Notes under the pieces: generated by a model
The model's input: the letters and a program-made list of their open reading frames with translations, nothing else
The model's database searches: none
Told to the model about the DNA's origin: nothing
Translations under genes and position numbers: made by a program
Origin: Desulfolithobacter dissulfuricans
GTDB taxonomy: Bacteria; Desulfobacterota; Desulfobulbia; Desulfobulbales; Desulfobulbaceae
DNA: 64,000 nucleotides
Assembly (NCBI RefSeq): GCF_025998535.1
Contig: NZ_AP024233.1
Location: 2,612,001 to 2,676,000 of the forward strand
Direction of reading: 5' to 3'
Shown: positions 35,118-45,988 of the stretch, piece after piece
Layout: the number at the start of each line of letters is the position of its first letter
How positions within the stretch are numbered: the first letter of the stretch is position 1

Positions 35118-36083
35118 ATGCATACGAAAAAGACAGCCGTCCTGCTGCTCAACCTCGGTGGCCCGGGAAAGCAGGAGGATGTGGAACCCTTTCTGTACAA
35201 CCTGTTTTCCGACCGGCAGATTATCCGTCTTGGCCCCTGGTTCCTGCAAAAATTCATCGCCCGCAGGATCGCCCGCAAAAGGGCGCCCAAGTCCAGGGAA
35301 AGTTACCGGAAAATCGGCGGCGGCTCCCCTATTCTGGCCATCACGAAGCAACAGGCCAGAGCCCTGGAAGAGGCCCTGGGGAACAGTGGCGACTATCTGG
35401 TGCGGAGCTGCATGCGGTACTGGCACCCTTTTGCCAGCGAGATCCTGCCGGAACTGGCCCGGGAAGGTGTCGGCGAGATCATCGCCCTCCCCCTCTATCC
35501 CCAGTATTCGGTGGCCACCACCGGCTCCTCCCTCACCGACCTGAACCGGACCGCCGATAGACTGAAGCTGCCCTTCACCATCCGGGAGATCCGTTCCTGG
35601 CCGGACCAGCCGCAATACATCAGGTGCCTGGCAGGCCGGATCCGGGAAGGGCTCGGCAGATTCAAAAGCACGCCCGAGGTGGTGTACAGTGCCCACAGCC
35701 TGCCGCAGAAATTCATCGACGAGGGCGACCCCTATGTCGATGACCTCCACAAAACCATCTCCGCCCTGGAGAAGATCACCGGCATCCAGGGTCATCTCTG
35801 CTACCAGAGCCGCAGCGGGCCGGTTGAATGGCTTGAGCCATCCACACCCGACATGCTCCGCCGACTTGCCTCCTCGGGCTGCAGGAACATCCTCATGGTG
35901 CCGATATCCTTTGTCTCGGACCATGTGGAGACCCTGTACGAGATCGACATGCTCTACCGGGACATGGCAGCAGAACTGGGCATGGAACTGCGCTCCACCC
36001 GGGCCCTGAACGATGACCCGGAATTCATTGGCGCGCTGCGGGACCTGGTGCTCAGCCAGCCCAGCGCTCCAGCTGCGATGTGA
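35118..36083 (+). CDS. hemH: Ferrochelatase
   Basis: Inserts ferrous iron into protoporphyrin IX or, in sulfate reducers using the sirohaem-linked route, may act on coproporphyrin-type substrates. The 321-residue protein starts MHTKKTAVLLLNLGGPG and has the hallmark segments YSAHSLPQKFIDEGDPY (metal-binding His) and CYQSRSGPVEWLEPSTPDML, then VPISFVSDHVETLYEID with the second catalytic region. An earlier start at 35082 is possible. It is convergent with rodA. No other haem genes are nearby. Confidence 0.95.
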   Translation: MHTKKTAVLLLNLGGPGKQEDVEPFLYNLFSDRQIIRLGPWFLQKFIARRIARKRAPKSRESYRKIGGGSPILAITKQQARALEEALGNSGDYLVRSCMRYWHPFASEILPELAREGVGEIIALPLYPQYSVATTGSSLTDLNRTADRLKLPFTIREIRSWPDQPQYIRCLAGRIREGLGRFKSTPEVVYSAHSLPQKFIDEGDPYVDDLHKTISALEKITGIQGHLCYQSRSGPVEWLEPSTPDMLRRLASSGCRNILMVPISFVSDHVETLYEIDMLYRDMAAELGMELRSTRALNDDPEFIGALRDLVLSQPSAPAAM

Positions 36084-36388
36084 TCCCTCCCGGGGACACC
36101 ATCGCTCGCCAGCCACGGGACGCCAAGTATTCCCCCGCCGCAGGACCGCCGACCGCGACCGCAACTTATACGCCCCAGGCGTCACCCCGCAGGAGCGGGA
36201 CTGGACCGTCAGGGGTCTGGCACTCCCTGTCAGAATACATGACACCGCAGAGCAGAGGTCACGAGATCAAGTAAAGGGGAAGAACACTCCGGAGCGGCGA
36301 GCACGGAATCGGGAAGGTGCAAGGGCCTGTCCCGGTGCGGTAAAAAGCCGGAGGACGGGAGACACTGTCTTCTTAAGGCAGCCCGGAT
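36084..36388. other. Non-coding gap between hemH and rodA
   Basis: No supported gene. Two short palindrome-like motifs, CACCCCGCAGGAGCGGG (from about 36183) and GACACCGCAGAGC (36241-36253), resemble two in the interior of element copy B (22669-22685 and 22728-22740), in the same order and with nearly the same spacing (58 against 59 bases). This suggests a diverged relative of that interior. Confidence 0.4.
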
Positions 36389-37498
36389 TTATTTTTCCTG
36401 GAAACGGCGCATCCGGATATTCATCAGGATGCCAAGGCTGATCAGGGTGGTGAGCAGGGAAGAGCCGCCGTAACTGAACATAGGCAGAGGAATGCCCACC
36501 ACCGGCAGAAAGCCCATGATCATGAACAGGTTGATGACCGCCTGCCAGAAAATGAGCATCACCAGGCCAAAGGCCAGCAGCACGCCGAACTTGTCCCGGG
36601 CAGTGAGGGCGATGTTCAGTCCCCAGAGCAGCATGAAAAAATAGCAGCTCAGAAAAAACAGACTGCCGGCAAAGCCCCATTCTTCGGCCCAGACCGAAAA
36701 GGCAAAGTCCGTATGCCGCTCCGGCAGAAAATGGAGATGCCCCTGGGTGCCCTCCAGGAAGCCCTTGCCGAAGATCTGGCCACTGCCCACAGCGATTTTG
36801 GACTGGGTGATCTGGTAGCCGTGGTTCATGGGATCGGACTCTGGATTGAGAAAAGTTTCTATCCGTCGGCGCTGGTAGGGTTTCAGCAGGAAACGGTAGA
36901 TGATCAGCCCGGCTGAAATCCCGGCACCGCCAAGAATACCCACGGTTGTCCAGCGCAGTTTCACAAACAGGGTCATGGAAACAAAGATAATCCCCAGCAT
37001 CAGCGCGGTCCCGAGATCCGGCTGGATCATGATCAGGACAAAGGGCAAGGCCGTGAGCAGAGCCGGACGGATCAGATCCCGTACCCGGTAGCCGTTCTGA
37101 TTTTCTGTCTGCGAGTAACAACTGGCAAGCACTATCACCAGCACCAGTTTGGCAGGCTCCGAGGGCTGGAGGTGAAAAAATCCCAGGTTGATCCAGCGCT
37201 GGGTCCCGGCCACGGTAGAGACAAAGAAATCGGTATAGAGCAGGAGCAGCAGTACCGCCCCATAGAGGACATAGCCCAGCTTTTCCAGCTCCCGGTAGTC
37301 AAAACTGATCAGGATGGTGATCAGTCCCAGCCCTGCCCCGTAGAAGAGCAGCTGCTTGTAGAACGTGGACGACGGATCCGGCCCGCCGTTCCAGGTGGAG
37401 CTGTACAGGTTGGCCAGGGCCATACCGGCGACCAGCAGCAGCATGACCAGCATGACCCAGTCGAAATGATGAATGAGACGACGATCAAAGCGCAGCAT
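36389..37498 (-). CDS. rodA: Rod-shape peptidoglycan glycosyltransferase RodA
   Basis: RodA (SEDS family) polymerises lipid II for lateral wall growth with its partner PBP2. The 369-residue protein has about ten hydrophobic helices. SEDS signatures include LGFFHLQPSEPAKLVLVI (QPSE), ALPFVLIMIQPDLGTALML with the catalytic-loop Asp, the long periplasmic loop around QSKIAVGSGQIFGKGFLEGTQG, and GIPLPMFSYGGSSLLTTL. It is the last gene of mreBCD-mrdA-rodA and is separated from mrdA by a 162-bp inverted-repeat element. Confidence 0.97.
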   Translation of the reverse strand: MLRFDRRLIHHFDWVMLVMLLLVAGMALANLYSSTWNGGPDPSSTFYKQLLFYGAGLGLITILISFDYRELEKLGYVLYGAVLLLLLYTDFFVSTVAGTQRWINLGFFHLQPSEPAKLVLVIVLASCYSQTENQNGYRVRDLIRPALLTALPFVLIMIQPDLGTALMLGIIFVSMTLFVKLRWTTVGILGGAGISAGLIIYRFLLKPYQRRRIETFLNPESDPMNHGYQITQSKIAVGSGQIFGKGFLEGTQGHLHFLPERHTDFAFSVWAEEWGFAGSLFFLSCYFFMLLWGLNIALTARDKFGVLLAFGLVMLIFWQAVINLFMIMGFLPVVGIPLPMFSYGGSSLLTTLISLGILMNIRMRRFQEK

Positions 37499-37524
37499 GA
37501 GCGATATATTTAAACTCCTGAAAT

Positions 37525-37686
37525 CAATGTCATTAACTTAACAGATCATAGTACTACGAAGCGCACGAAGAACACGAAGTTTTTCCTAAATTGAGGTTTT
37601 TCTTTTTTCTTCGTGCACTTCGTATCCTTGGTGGTTCAGAAACAAGCTGATAATCGGCTGAACATTTTCTTAAGTTGATGACATTG
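37525..37686. mobile_element. 162-bp terminal-inverted-repeat element between mrdA and rodA
   Basis: CAATGTCATTAACTTAA at the left end matches the complement of TTAAGTTGATGACATTG at the right end (16 of 17). Inside, ACGAAGCGCACGAAG (37556-37570) pairs with CTTCGTGCACTTCGT (37609-37623). There is no coding potential. It fills nearly all of the 204-bp gap inside the cell-shape operon. CTGAAAT occurs just left of the element and again three bases right of it, a possible but imperfect duplication. Confidence 0.7.
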
Positions 37687-37702
37687 TTTCTGAAATTGAC
37701 GG

Positions 37703-39685
37703 TTAGGGTTTAGCCATATCGGCTACAAGCCGGGTCGGCAGAACCACCATGCTTATCTTGTCCGGATCCTGCAGACGGTCCTGAAAATATTTTTCCAGCA
37801 GTGCCCTGGCCACCGGGGCGGCCGCCGAACCTCCGTGCAGGCCATGTTCCACCAGGACGGTAACCGCGATTTCCGGATTTTCCGCCGGAGCAAAGCAGGT
37901 AAACCAGGCGTGGTCACGGTACTTGTAGGGAATATCTTCTTCCTTGAGATGCTGGTACTGCTTGAGGCGCACCACCTGGGCGGTTCCGGTTTTTCCGGCC
38001 ACGGTGATATTTGCCAGCCTGGCCCGCCGGCCGGTGGCGTGCTTGCCGTTGACCGCCTCGACCAGGGCCTGACGGATCAGACGCAGGTTCTTGCCCTGAC
38101 CGGCGAACCGGGCCCGGACCTCGAGCTCGAACTGCTCCAGCACGTTACCCTCCGGGTCAACAACCTGTTCGATCAGGGCGGGCTTGTACTGCGTCCCTCC
38201 GTTGGCCACAGTGGCGGTCATGACCGCGATCTGCAGCGGTGTGGCCAGGTCAAAACCCTGTCCTATGGCCACCGACAAAGTTTCCCCTTCCTGCCAGTTC
38301 CTGCCGGTCCGCCTTTTTTTCCAGGCCGCGGTGGGAATGAGGCCCGGGCGTTCATGCTCCATCTCCACCCCGGTCTTTTTGCCCAGCCCCAGCCGGACGG
38401 CATAAGAGGCCAGCCGGTCCACCCCGAGCCGCTGTCCCACCTGATAGAAGTAGACATCACACGACTCGGCCAGGGCCCGCTTGAGATTCACCGCCCCGTG
38501 CCCGGCTCGTTTCCAGCACCGGTAGGTCCGGTTGCCGAACCGGTAATAGCCGGGACAATAGATAATGGTATCCTGGCTGATCACCCCTTCGGCCAGCCCG
38601 GCAATGGCGGTGACGATCTTATACGTCGAGGCAGGAGGATATTCTCCCTGGACCACTTTGTTGAGCAGGGGTTTGTGGGGATTTTCGAGCATCTCCTGCC
38701 AGTCCTTGTGGGAAATACCGCCGATAAACTTGTCCAGGGCCAGGGCCGGGGAGCTGGCAGCAGCCAACAGACGGCCCGAATTGACCTCGATGACGACCAC
38801 GGCTCCGGAATAATCCTGGCTTTCCATAACCTCCTCGGCGGTCTGCTGGAGATCCACATCCAGGGTCAGGTGAAGATCATTACCGGGCAGCGGTTCGATC
38901 CCCTTGAGATTCTTCTGTTCAAACCCCAGGGCATTGACCTCCATGTAGTGACGGCCTTTTTCACCCCGCAGATCCTTTTCCCGTATTTTTTCCAGCCCCA
39001 TCTTGCCGATCAGGTCACCACCCCGGTAGACGCCGGGTTCGGACCGGGCCAGCTCCTTTTTGTTGATTTCCCCGAGATAGCCGATGATATGGGAGGCCAG
39101 GTTGCCGTAATGATAGACCCGCAGAGGCACCACCTCGATCTTGATTCCGGGCAGCTCCAGTCGGTTGTTCTCGATATAGGCCACCTTTTCCCAGTCGATA
39201 TCCTCTGCCAGCCGGATGGGGATATGGCCGGGTGCCGCCGCCATCCGCCGAACCCGCTTGAGCAGTTCCGACGAGTCCACCTCCAGGATCCGCGAGACCT
39301 TTTTGAACAGCTCATCATCGATGGTGTTGTCTTCCCGCAGCCATACCACGTTGAACGACGGCCGGTTGGTGACGATCTCCCGTCCCTTGCGGTCAAAGAT
39401 ATTGCCTCGGGGCGCGGCCACCTCCACATAGCGGACCCGGTTGCTGTCCGCCATCCGGGCATACTCCTCGCCTTTCTGGATCTGCAGATACCAGAGACGG
39501 GCAATAAGAATGGAAAAAAAGGTGATAAGCACAACCGAGGCGACCAGGGTTCGCTTGCGGAGAAAATCCAACTCTCCCTCGTCCCGGGGCGTGATCTTAC
39601 CCAGCGGTGCGTCACGCCTGCGGGCCGCCTGCTTCAGTGGATCGTCCCGTTTCTTGTTTTTCCTGCTTTTTCTGAGATTTTTCAT
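37703..39685 (-). CDS. mrdA: Penicillin-binding protein 2 (rod-shape transpeptidase)
   Basis: PBP2 cross-links peptidoglycan in the elongasome with RodA. The 660-residue protein has a basic cytoplasmic tail, one membrane anchor (VASVVLITFFSILIARLWYL), the dimerisation/pedestal domain, and a transpeptidase domain with the Ser in YPPASTYKIVTAIAG (SxxK), SCD (SxN-like motif AESCDVYFYQVG) and KTGTAQVV (KTG). It is followed by a C-terminal tail. It lies nine bases downstream of mreD. The absence of any break argues that the gene is functional. Confidence 0.97.
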   Translation of the reverse strand: MKNLRKSRKNKKRDDPLKQAARRRDAPLGKITPRDEGELDFLRKRTLVASVVLITFFSILIARLWYLQIQKGEEYARMADSNRVRYVEVAAPRGNIFDRKGREIVTNRPSFNVVWLREDNTIDDELFKKVSRILEVDSSELLKRVRRMAAAPGHIPIRLAEDIDWEKVAYIENNRLELPGIKIEVVPLRVYHYGNLASHIIGYLGEINKKELARSEPGVYRGGDLIGKMGLEKIREKDLRGEKGRHYMEVNALGFEQKNLKGIEPLPGNDLHLTLDVDLQQTAEEVMESQDYSGAVVVIEVNSGRLLAAASSPALALDKFIGGISHKDWQEMLENPHKPLLNKVVQGEYPPASTYKIVTAIAGLAEGVISQDTIIYCPGYYRFGNRTYRCWKRAGHGAVNLKRALAESCDVYFYQVGQRLGVDRLASYAVRLGLGKKTGVEMEHERPGLIPTAAWKKRRTGRNWQEGETLSVAIGQGFDLATPLQIAVMTATVANGGTQYKPALIEQVVDPEGNVLEQFELEVRARFAGQGKNLRLIRQALVEAVNGKHATGRRARLANITVAGKTGTAQVVRLKQYQHLKEEDIPYKYRDHAWFTCFAPAENPEIAVTVLVEHGLHGGSAAAPVARALLEKYFQDRLQDPDKISMVVLPTRLVADMAKP

Positions 39686-39693
39686 GACAGAAT

Positions 39694-40227
39694 TCAGCGG
39701 TACCGGTTACCGGACCGGACCCGGAGCTTCTGAAACGGATTCAGCCCCCCTTCAAGGCGACCCTTGATAAACTCGAAGAAGCGAAACAGCGGCAGGGCGA
39801 ACAGGGCCACCAGAGTAGCCCGCAGGAGCATGAGCAGCCAGGACCAGGGAATCAGGGCATCGGGTTCAAAGAGGTTGAGCATCAGATAGACAATCCAGGA
39901 GACAAACAGATAGACCACGCCGATCAGCGGAATGCGGTACAGGGATTCCTTGACTGGCATACGCTCGGACATAAAACGAAGCAGGAAAAAACCGCCAAGA
40001 CAGATGCCGGGATAGGTACCGATAACCACACCGGAAACCACATCAAGCATCCAGCAGAGCGGCAGAAGAACGATCAGCCCCCGCAGCAGGTCAACCCGGC
40101 AAGCCAGCCAGGCGACAAGGACAAAATAGAGATCCGGGGCGGCCGGCCAGGTGGGACCGGTCATGAACACCGTGGTCTGCAGCGCAACCAGCAGCAGCCC
40201 GATCCCTGTAAAGACGACGACGCTCAT
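39694..40227 (-). CDS. mreD: Rod shape-determining protein MreD
   Basis: A 177-residue integral membrane protein with about five hydrophobic helices. MreD helps link MreB/MreC to wall synthases. Sequence conservation in this family is low, so the call leans on length, topology (LLVALQTTVFMTG, DLYFVLVAWLACR, LLRGLIVLLPLCWMLDVVSG) and position between mreC and mrdA. Its start overlaps the mreC stop by four bases (ATGA), a sign of coupled translation. Confidence 0.9.
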   Translation of the reverse strand: MSVVVFTGIGLLLVALQTTVFMTGPTWPAAPDLYFVLVAWLACRVDLLRGLIVLLPLCWMLDVVSGVVIGTYPGICLGGFFLLRFMSERMPVKESLYRIPLIGVVYLFVSWIVYLMLNLFEPDALIPWSWLLMLLRATLVALFALPLFRFFEFIKGRLEGGLNPFQKLRVRSGNRYR

Positions 40228-41084
40228 GGCTGCTCGTCGACAAATGGAGTGTCCTTCTCAATAACCAGCAGCTCTTCCAGGGTCGAGAAATCCGCCGCCG
40301 GCCGTACCTCTATCTCCAGGAACATGCCCCGCCGACGACGAACCACCTTGGACACCACACCCACAGGCAGACCGGGCGGAAAAAGGCCGCCATAGCCAGC
40401 GGTGACCACATGGTCCCCCTCCTTAACGTCCACGGTCTTCAGGATATAGTCGAGCCGGTACCTCAGCGAGCCGGTTCCCTTGAGAATCCCCCGGACCCGG
40501 GATTCCTGGAGCAGAACATCCAGGGCACTGGAGGGGGCAATGGCCAGCAGCACCTTGGAATAGTTGGGCGAGGTGGTGAAGATCTGCCCGACAATACCGT
40601 CTCCGGTCACCACCGGCATCCCCTTCATCACCCCATCAGAGGTCCCGCGGTCAATCACCACGGTCCGGAACCAGAGCGAGGGATCCTTGCCGACAACGGT
40701 GGCCGCCACCATAGGCAGGTCATGGTTCATCTTGAAGTCGAGCAGTTTACGGAGCCGGGCATTGGTGGCCACGGCCTCCCGACTGCGATAGGCGGCCGCC
40801 CTGCATTCCCGCAGCTCGGCCCACAACCGCTCATTTTCTTCCCGGACCCCGATCAGGTCCACGTAGCGGGACTTTAGATCACTGAAATAACCGGTCACCC
40901 CGGTCAGGTATTTCTGAACCGGACCGGTGGTCTCGGCCACCAGCTTGTGCAGCAGGCCGAAACGCTGGGGACCCAGAGTGGAGACAATGAGAATGAGGGC
41001 AAGCGTCAACAGCAGTCCACTGAGGACAACTATCCTGATTGTCCTGGAACGACCATTACGTTTCCTGCTCCCCTTTTTACGCAT
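40224..41084 (-). CDS. mreC: Rod shape-determining protein MreC
   Basis: A 286-residue bitopic protein: basic cytoplasmic tail (MRKKGSRKRNGRSRTIR), one membrane helix (VVLSGLLLTLALILIVSTL), a short coiled coil (LIGVREENERLWAELRECRAAA), then the periplasmic beta-rich domain with VVGKDPSLWFRTVVIDRG, MPVVTGDGIVGQI and GDHVVTAGYGGLFPPGLPVGVV. MreC forms filaments that activate PBP2/RodA. It follows mreB by 71 bases. Confidence 0.96.
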   Translation of the reverse strand: MRKKGSRKRNGRSRTIRIVVLSGLLLTLALILIVSTLGPQRFGLLHKLVAETTGPVQKYLTGVTGYFSDLKSRYVDLIGVREENERLWAELRECRAAAYRSREAVATNARLRKLLDFKMNHDLPMVAATVVGKDPSLWFRTVVIDRGTSDGVMKGMPVVTGDGIVGQIFTTSPNYSKVLLAIAPSSALDVLLQESRVRGILKGTGSLRYRLDYILKTVDVKEGDHVVTAGYGGLFPPGLPVGVVSKVVRRRRGMFLEIEVRPAADFSTLEELLVIEKDTPFVDEQP

Positions 41085-41155
41085 CGGGTCAGGTGACTTA
41101 AATGATAGTGAAAAGAAGCGGGCAAGGCGGCTTCAGGCTTTGAAAAGGCACCGGG

Positions 41156-42199
<1,044 letters not shown>

Positions 42200-42375
42200 T
42201 CACCTGTAAAAAGCCAAATATGGTACGAGGCCTCCTGCTGAACCTTATACGCAGAAGTGTCGTTTTGCCGGACTACGGCCACATCGAGAACCGATTACAA
42301 AAAATATATTGTACCAATGGGACTCGGTGTTGGCAACAGATATACCCGCCCGAAGAGAAAAGAGACGATTAACAC

Positions 42376-42405
42376 TTGACAGCCAGGCTCGGATCATGGT
42401 AATTG
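42376..42405 (+). promoter_or_regulatory. Promoter for tRNA-Ala
   Basis: TTGACA at 42376-42381, followed after 18 bases by TAATTG (42400-42405). It ends about 18 bases ahead of the tRNA, fitting a short tRNA leader. Confidence 0.55.
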
Positions 42406-42423
42406 AGTCGCTGTCCAACACAT

Positions 42424-42498
<75 letters not shown>

Positions 42499-42510
42499 AG
42501 AATTACAAAA

Positions 42511-42542
42511 GGTTACGAGACACATCTCGTAACCTTTTTTTT
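42511..42542 (+). terminator. Terminator after tRNA-Ala
   Basis: GGTTACGAGA pairs with TCTCGTAACC over a short loop and is followed by eight T. It lies 12 bases after the tRNA. Confidence 0.95.
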
Positions 42543-43107
42543 GGTCCAGAGGTTAGGCCGAAGTTTTGCTCTAATGGTTGACAAATCATATTCAATCACA
42601 GTGGATGCGTTTGAGGAAAGCTCTGCTTGCCTTGAGGTTGCATCGCCGTCTTGCCCCCTTGTTCCATAGCCGGTGTCTCACCAATAATATTCTTGAACTT
42701 CTGTACAAAATTACACATTGACATTCCGGCGGGTATCCCCTAACCTGAAACCAAGACACAAAGGTCTCGGGTCAATCATAGTGCATCTCCTCCGACCAGC
42801 CCGCTGACACATTATGCCCTCTTCTCTTCTGGTCTCATTCTTTATCACCTCTTCTGGTTTCAACAAGCCAACGAGCTGATTTCATATCATCGACCCTACA
42901 AAGAAGAGCCCTGGAAGAAGGAAGCTCTTCCATGAATGCAGATAACCTGCAGCGGTCATCAGCTCAGACTTCCTCCTTTTCTCGAACATACTCCGCGAAA
43001 AGCGACACCCCTTGCGATGTCACTCCGGACAGTCTTTCCCTTTCTACTCCCATAATGAGTAACTTCCTGCTGACTCATTGTCTTTTTTACATGAGGACGA
43101 AAATATC
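42543..43107. other. Gap between tRNA-Ala and the sensor kinase
   Basis: 565 bp with no intact gene. It is lower in GC than its surroundings. A short minus-strand frame that may be a remnant of a regulator lies at 42596-42724 (listed separately). The final stretch carries the GAGGA ribosome-binding site for the kinase. Confidence 0.6.
42596..42724 (-). pseudogene. Possible remnant of an AraC-type DNA-binding domain
   Basis: The 42-codon frame reads MSMCNFVQKFKNIIGETPAM and then a glutamine-rich tail. The segment FVQKFKNIIGETP resembles the last helix of AraC/XylS HTH domains (F-x-x-x-F-K-x-x-x-G-x-T-P). No upstream part of such a protein is present. The similarity is short, so this is a weak call. 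Confidence 0.25.
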
Positions 43108-45641
43108 ATGAGCCTGACTCTCATCGTTTCCTTAGCTATACGTCTCATGGCCATGGCCTGGTCCATTGTCCTGCTGCGCCGGATGAGAGACTGGCGGATG
43201 AGCTTTTTGACCGTGATGCTAGGGTTGATGGCCCTGCGCCAGGGACTCACCCTGATGACAGGGAACCACTGGACTGTCTCCGGCATCGGCCATTTAACCG
43301 AGCTTCCCGGACTGGTAGTCAGCTTCATGGCGCTGCTGACTGTTTTTTTCCTGGAACGCATTATCACCGAACAAAAACGAACAGAGAATCATATTCAGCA
43401 TCTGCAGCGTGTTCTGAAGGCGATCCGAGACGTCAACCAGCTCATTGCCAGACAAAAAGACCAGAAAGAACTGCTGCAGGAGACCTGCGAGATCCTTGCT
43501 CGAACCAGAAATTACAAGTTGGTATGGATAGGGCTGGTTCAAAAAGGTACAAAAGAGATTCTGGTCGCCGCAAAGGCCGGTCTCGAAGAAGGGTATCTGC
43601 AAAACATAAAGATAACCTGGGACGATTCAGCAACCGGCGAAGGCCCCACCGGTACCGCTGTCAAAACAAAAAAACCCTGTACAATGCGCAACATCACAAG
43701 GGATCCCCGATACCTGCCCTGGCGGAAGAGGCACTCAGGCGGGGCTATGCCTCATCGGCTGCCATTCCCATGGTTCATGAAAACAGGGTATTTGGTGCGC
43801 TCAATGTGTATTCATCTCTTCCGGATGCCTTTGACGAAGAAGAGATGGCTCTGCTGATCGAGGTTGCCGGGGACATTGCCTTTGCCCTCCAGGCTATTGA
43901 ACTGGACCTAAAACGCAGACAGGCCGAAGCGCTGCGCCACAAAAGCGAGGCGCGCCTGGCTACCATTCTCGATATCGCTGTCGATGCCATCGTCTCGGTG
44001 AACCAGGACCAGCGCATCACCCTGTTCAACCAAGGCGCAGAGAAAATTTTTGGCTACCAGGCAAAAGAAGTTCTGGGGCAGTCGCATGATATCCTCCTCC
44101 CTGAACATATGATTGCAACACACCGGCAACTCATCAACGACTTTGACGGGATGATTTCCTCCACCCGTCAGATGGGGAAATCGAGACCGGAAATTCTCGG
44201 CAAGCGGAAGGACGGCAGCACGTTTCCTGCCGATGCCAGTATCTCAAGGCTGGTATTTGGAGAAGAGACCACATATACAGTCATATTACGTGATATCACT
44301 GAGCTCAAAAAAGCAGAGGCGCTCCAGGAGGGACGGAACATGGTCCTTGAAAAACTGGCAAAGGGCGCCTCCCTGGAGGAAGTACTTTCAATCCTGGTTG
44401 CAATTTCCAGGAAATATAATCCTGGAATGTTCTGTTCGGTATTGCTCCTCGATCAAGAGAAGAAACATCTCTTCCATGGAGCGGCATCCGGCTTGCCAGA
44501 CTTTTACAATGAAGCCATTCATGGCCTCAAGATAGGCCCCGGTGTCGGTTCCTGCGGAACTGCTGCATACACGGGCAAACGAGTGATTGTCGAGGACATC
44601 ATGACCCACCCCTACTGGGTTCCGTTCCGGGAGCTTGGCAGAAAAGCCGGATTGAGAGCCTGCTGGTCCGAGCCCATTCTGTCTTCCACGGGCCAGATAT
44701 TGGGGACCTTTGCCCTGTACTATAGTGAACCGCTGGCACCTAACTCCGCGGACCTGGAATTCATCAAGTCAACGGCACACCTGGCGGGTATCGCAATAGA
44801 AAAAAAACAGACAGAAGACGCGCTGCAAAGGGCGTACGATGATTTGGAAATCAAGGTGGCGGAACGAACCAGGGAACTGGCCCTGGCCAACAGCCAGCTC
44901 AAGGAACTGGACCGGCTCAAGTCTGAATTTCTTGCCACCATGAGCCATGAACTCAGGACCCCGCTCAACTCCATCATCGGCTTTGTCGGCATCATACTCA
45001 AAGGCATAGCCGGAGACATTAACGAGGAGCAGAAAAAACAGCTTTCCATGGTGTATACCTCAGCCAAACATCTTCTGGCCCTGATCAATAATATTCTGGA
45101 TCTCTCCCGGATTGAGTCCGGCAAATATGAAACCTCCCTGGAGACCGTCAGGCTTGAAGAGGTTGTTGCAGAAGTGGAGCAAACATTGTCGCCAATGGTT
45201 TCGCAAAAGGGTATACAGCTCATCAAGGAACTGCCCCGGGAGATGCCGGAAATCTACACTGACCGGCAGAAGGTGCTGCAGATCCTCCTGAATCTGGCCA
45301 ACAATGCCGTGAAATTCACCGATAAGGGCGAAGTGAGAATTACCTGCACGATAGATGACAACACAGTGAAAATAAGCGTGTCCGATACGGGCACAGGAAT
45401 CAAAGAGGAAAATATGGTCTATCTTTTTGAGGCGTTTCGGCAGATCGACGGCACGGCACGGCGCAGATATGAGGGGGCTGGACTGGGGTTGCACCTATGC
45501 CGGAAGCTGGTGACTCTGCTTGGAGGAGAGATATGGGCGCAAAGCGAATATGGAAAAGGTTCCATATTCACGTTTACCCTGCCTGTCAGATTGCAGGAAG
45601 GAGAACCGCATGAAAAAAAAGATCTTGATCGTAGAGGATAA
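43108..45641 (+). pseudogene. Membrane sensor histidine kinase (GAF-PAS-GAF-HisKA-HATPase), one-base frameshift
   Basis: Frame one (43108 to about 43728) encodes about three membrane helices, a short coiled coil and the start of a GAF domain (LVWIGLVQKGTKEILVAAKAG, PCTMRNITRDPRYLPWR). The GAF domain then continues in another frame (EEALRRGYASSAAIPMV), followed by a PAS domain (ILDIAVDAIVSVNQDQRITLFN), a second GAF (VGSCGTAAYTGKRVIVEDI), HisKA (ATMSHELRTPLNSI, phospho-His) and HATPase (LANNAVKFTDKGE; DTGTGIKEENM). Adding one G at 43721-43725 joins them into about 845 residues. It overlaps the response-regulator gene downstream. The signal is unknown. Confidence 0.9.
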
Positions 45642-45972
45642 CGAACAGAATATGTATCTGGCAACGTTCCTACTGGAACGAAGCGGCTACGAGACTATCC
45701 AGGCCTGGAACGGGCTTGAAGGACTGGAAAAGGCACAGACAGACAAGCCGGACCTGATACTCATGGACATCCAGCTTCCCGAAATGGATGGGTACGAGGC
45801 CACCAGAAGAATAAAGAGTATGGCAGACATCAACCAGATTCCCATCGTGGCCGTAACCTCCTATGCCATGCCGGGAGACCGGGAAAAGGCCCAGGCATTG
45901 GGCTGTGCAGGCTACATAGAAAAGCCATTTGATCCGGAAATCTTTGTGTCAGAAATCGAGAAATATTTTTAA
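45610..45972 (+). CDS. Single-domain response regulator (receiver only)
   Basis: A 120-residue CheY/DivK-like receiver: MKKKILIVEDNEQNMYLATFLL has the acidic pair, DLILMDIQLPEMDGYEATRRI the phospho-acceptor Asp (about residue 53), VAVTSYAMPGD the Thr/Ser, and CAGYIEKPFDPEIF the Lys. There is no output domain, so it probably relays phosphate. AAGGAG lies just upstream of the ATG at 45610. It overlaps the end of the kinase gene and precedes the hybrid kinase by 16 bases, forming one operon. Confidence 0.95.
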   Translation: MKKKILIVEDNEQNMYLATFLLERSGYETIQAWNGLEGLEKAQTDKPDLILMDIQLPEMDGYEATRRIKSMADINQIPIVAVTSYAMPGDREKAQALGCAGYIEKPFDPEIFVSEIEKYF

Positions 45973-45988
45973 GTTACAAGGTGTATTA

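Noticed and set aside
35031-36245. Minus-strand frame opposite hemH (404 codons)
   Set aside because: It is the antisense shadow of ferrochelatase; no motif supports it.
37835-39733. Long plus-strand frame opposite mrdA (632 codons)
   Set aside because: PBP2 on the minus strand carries all transpeptidase motifs. The mirror has none.
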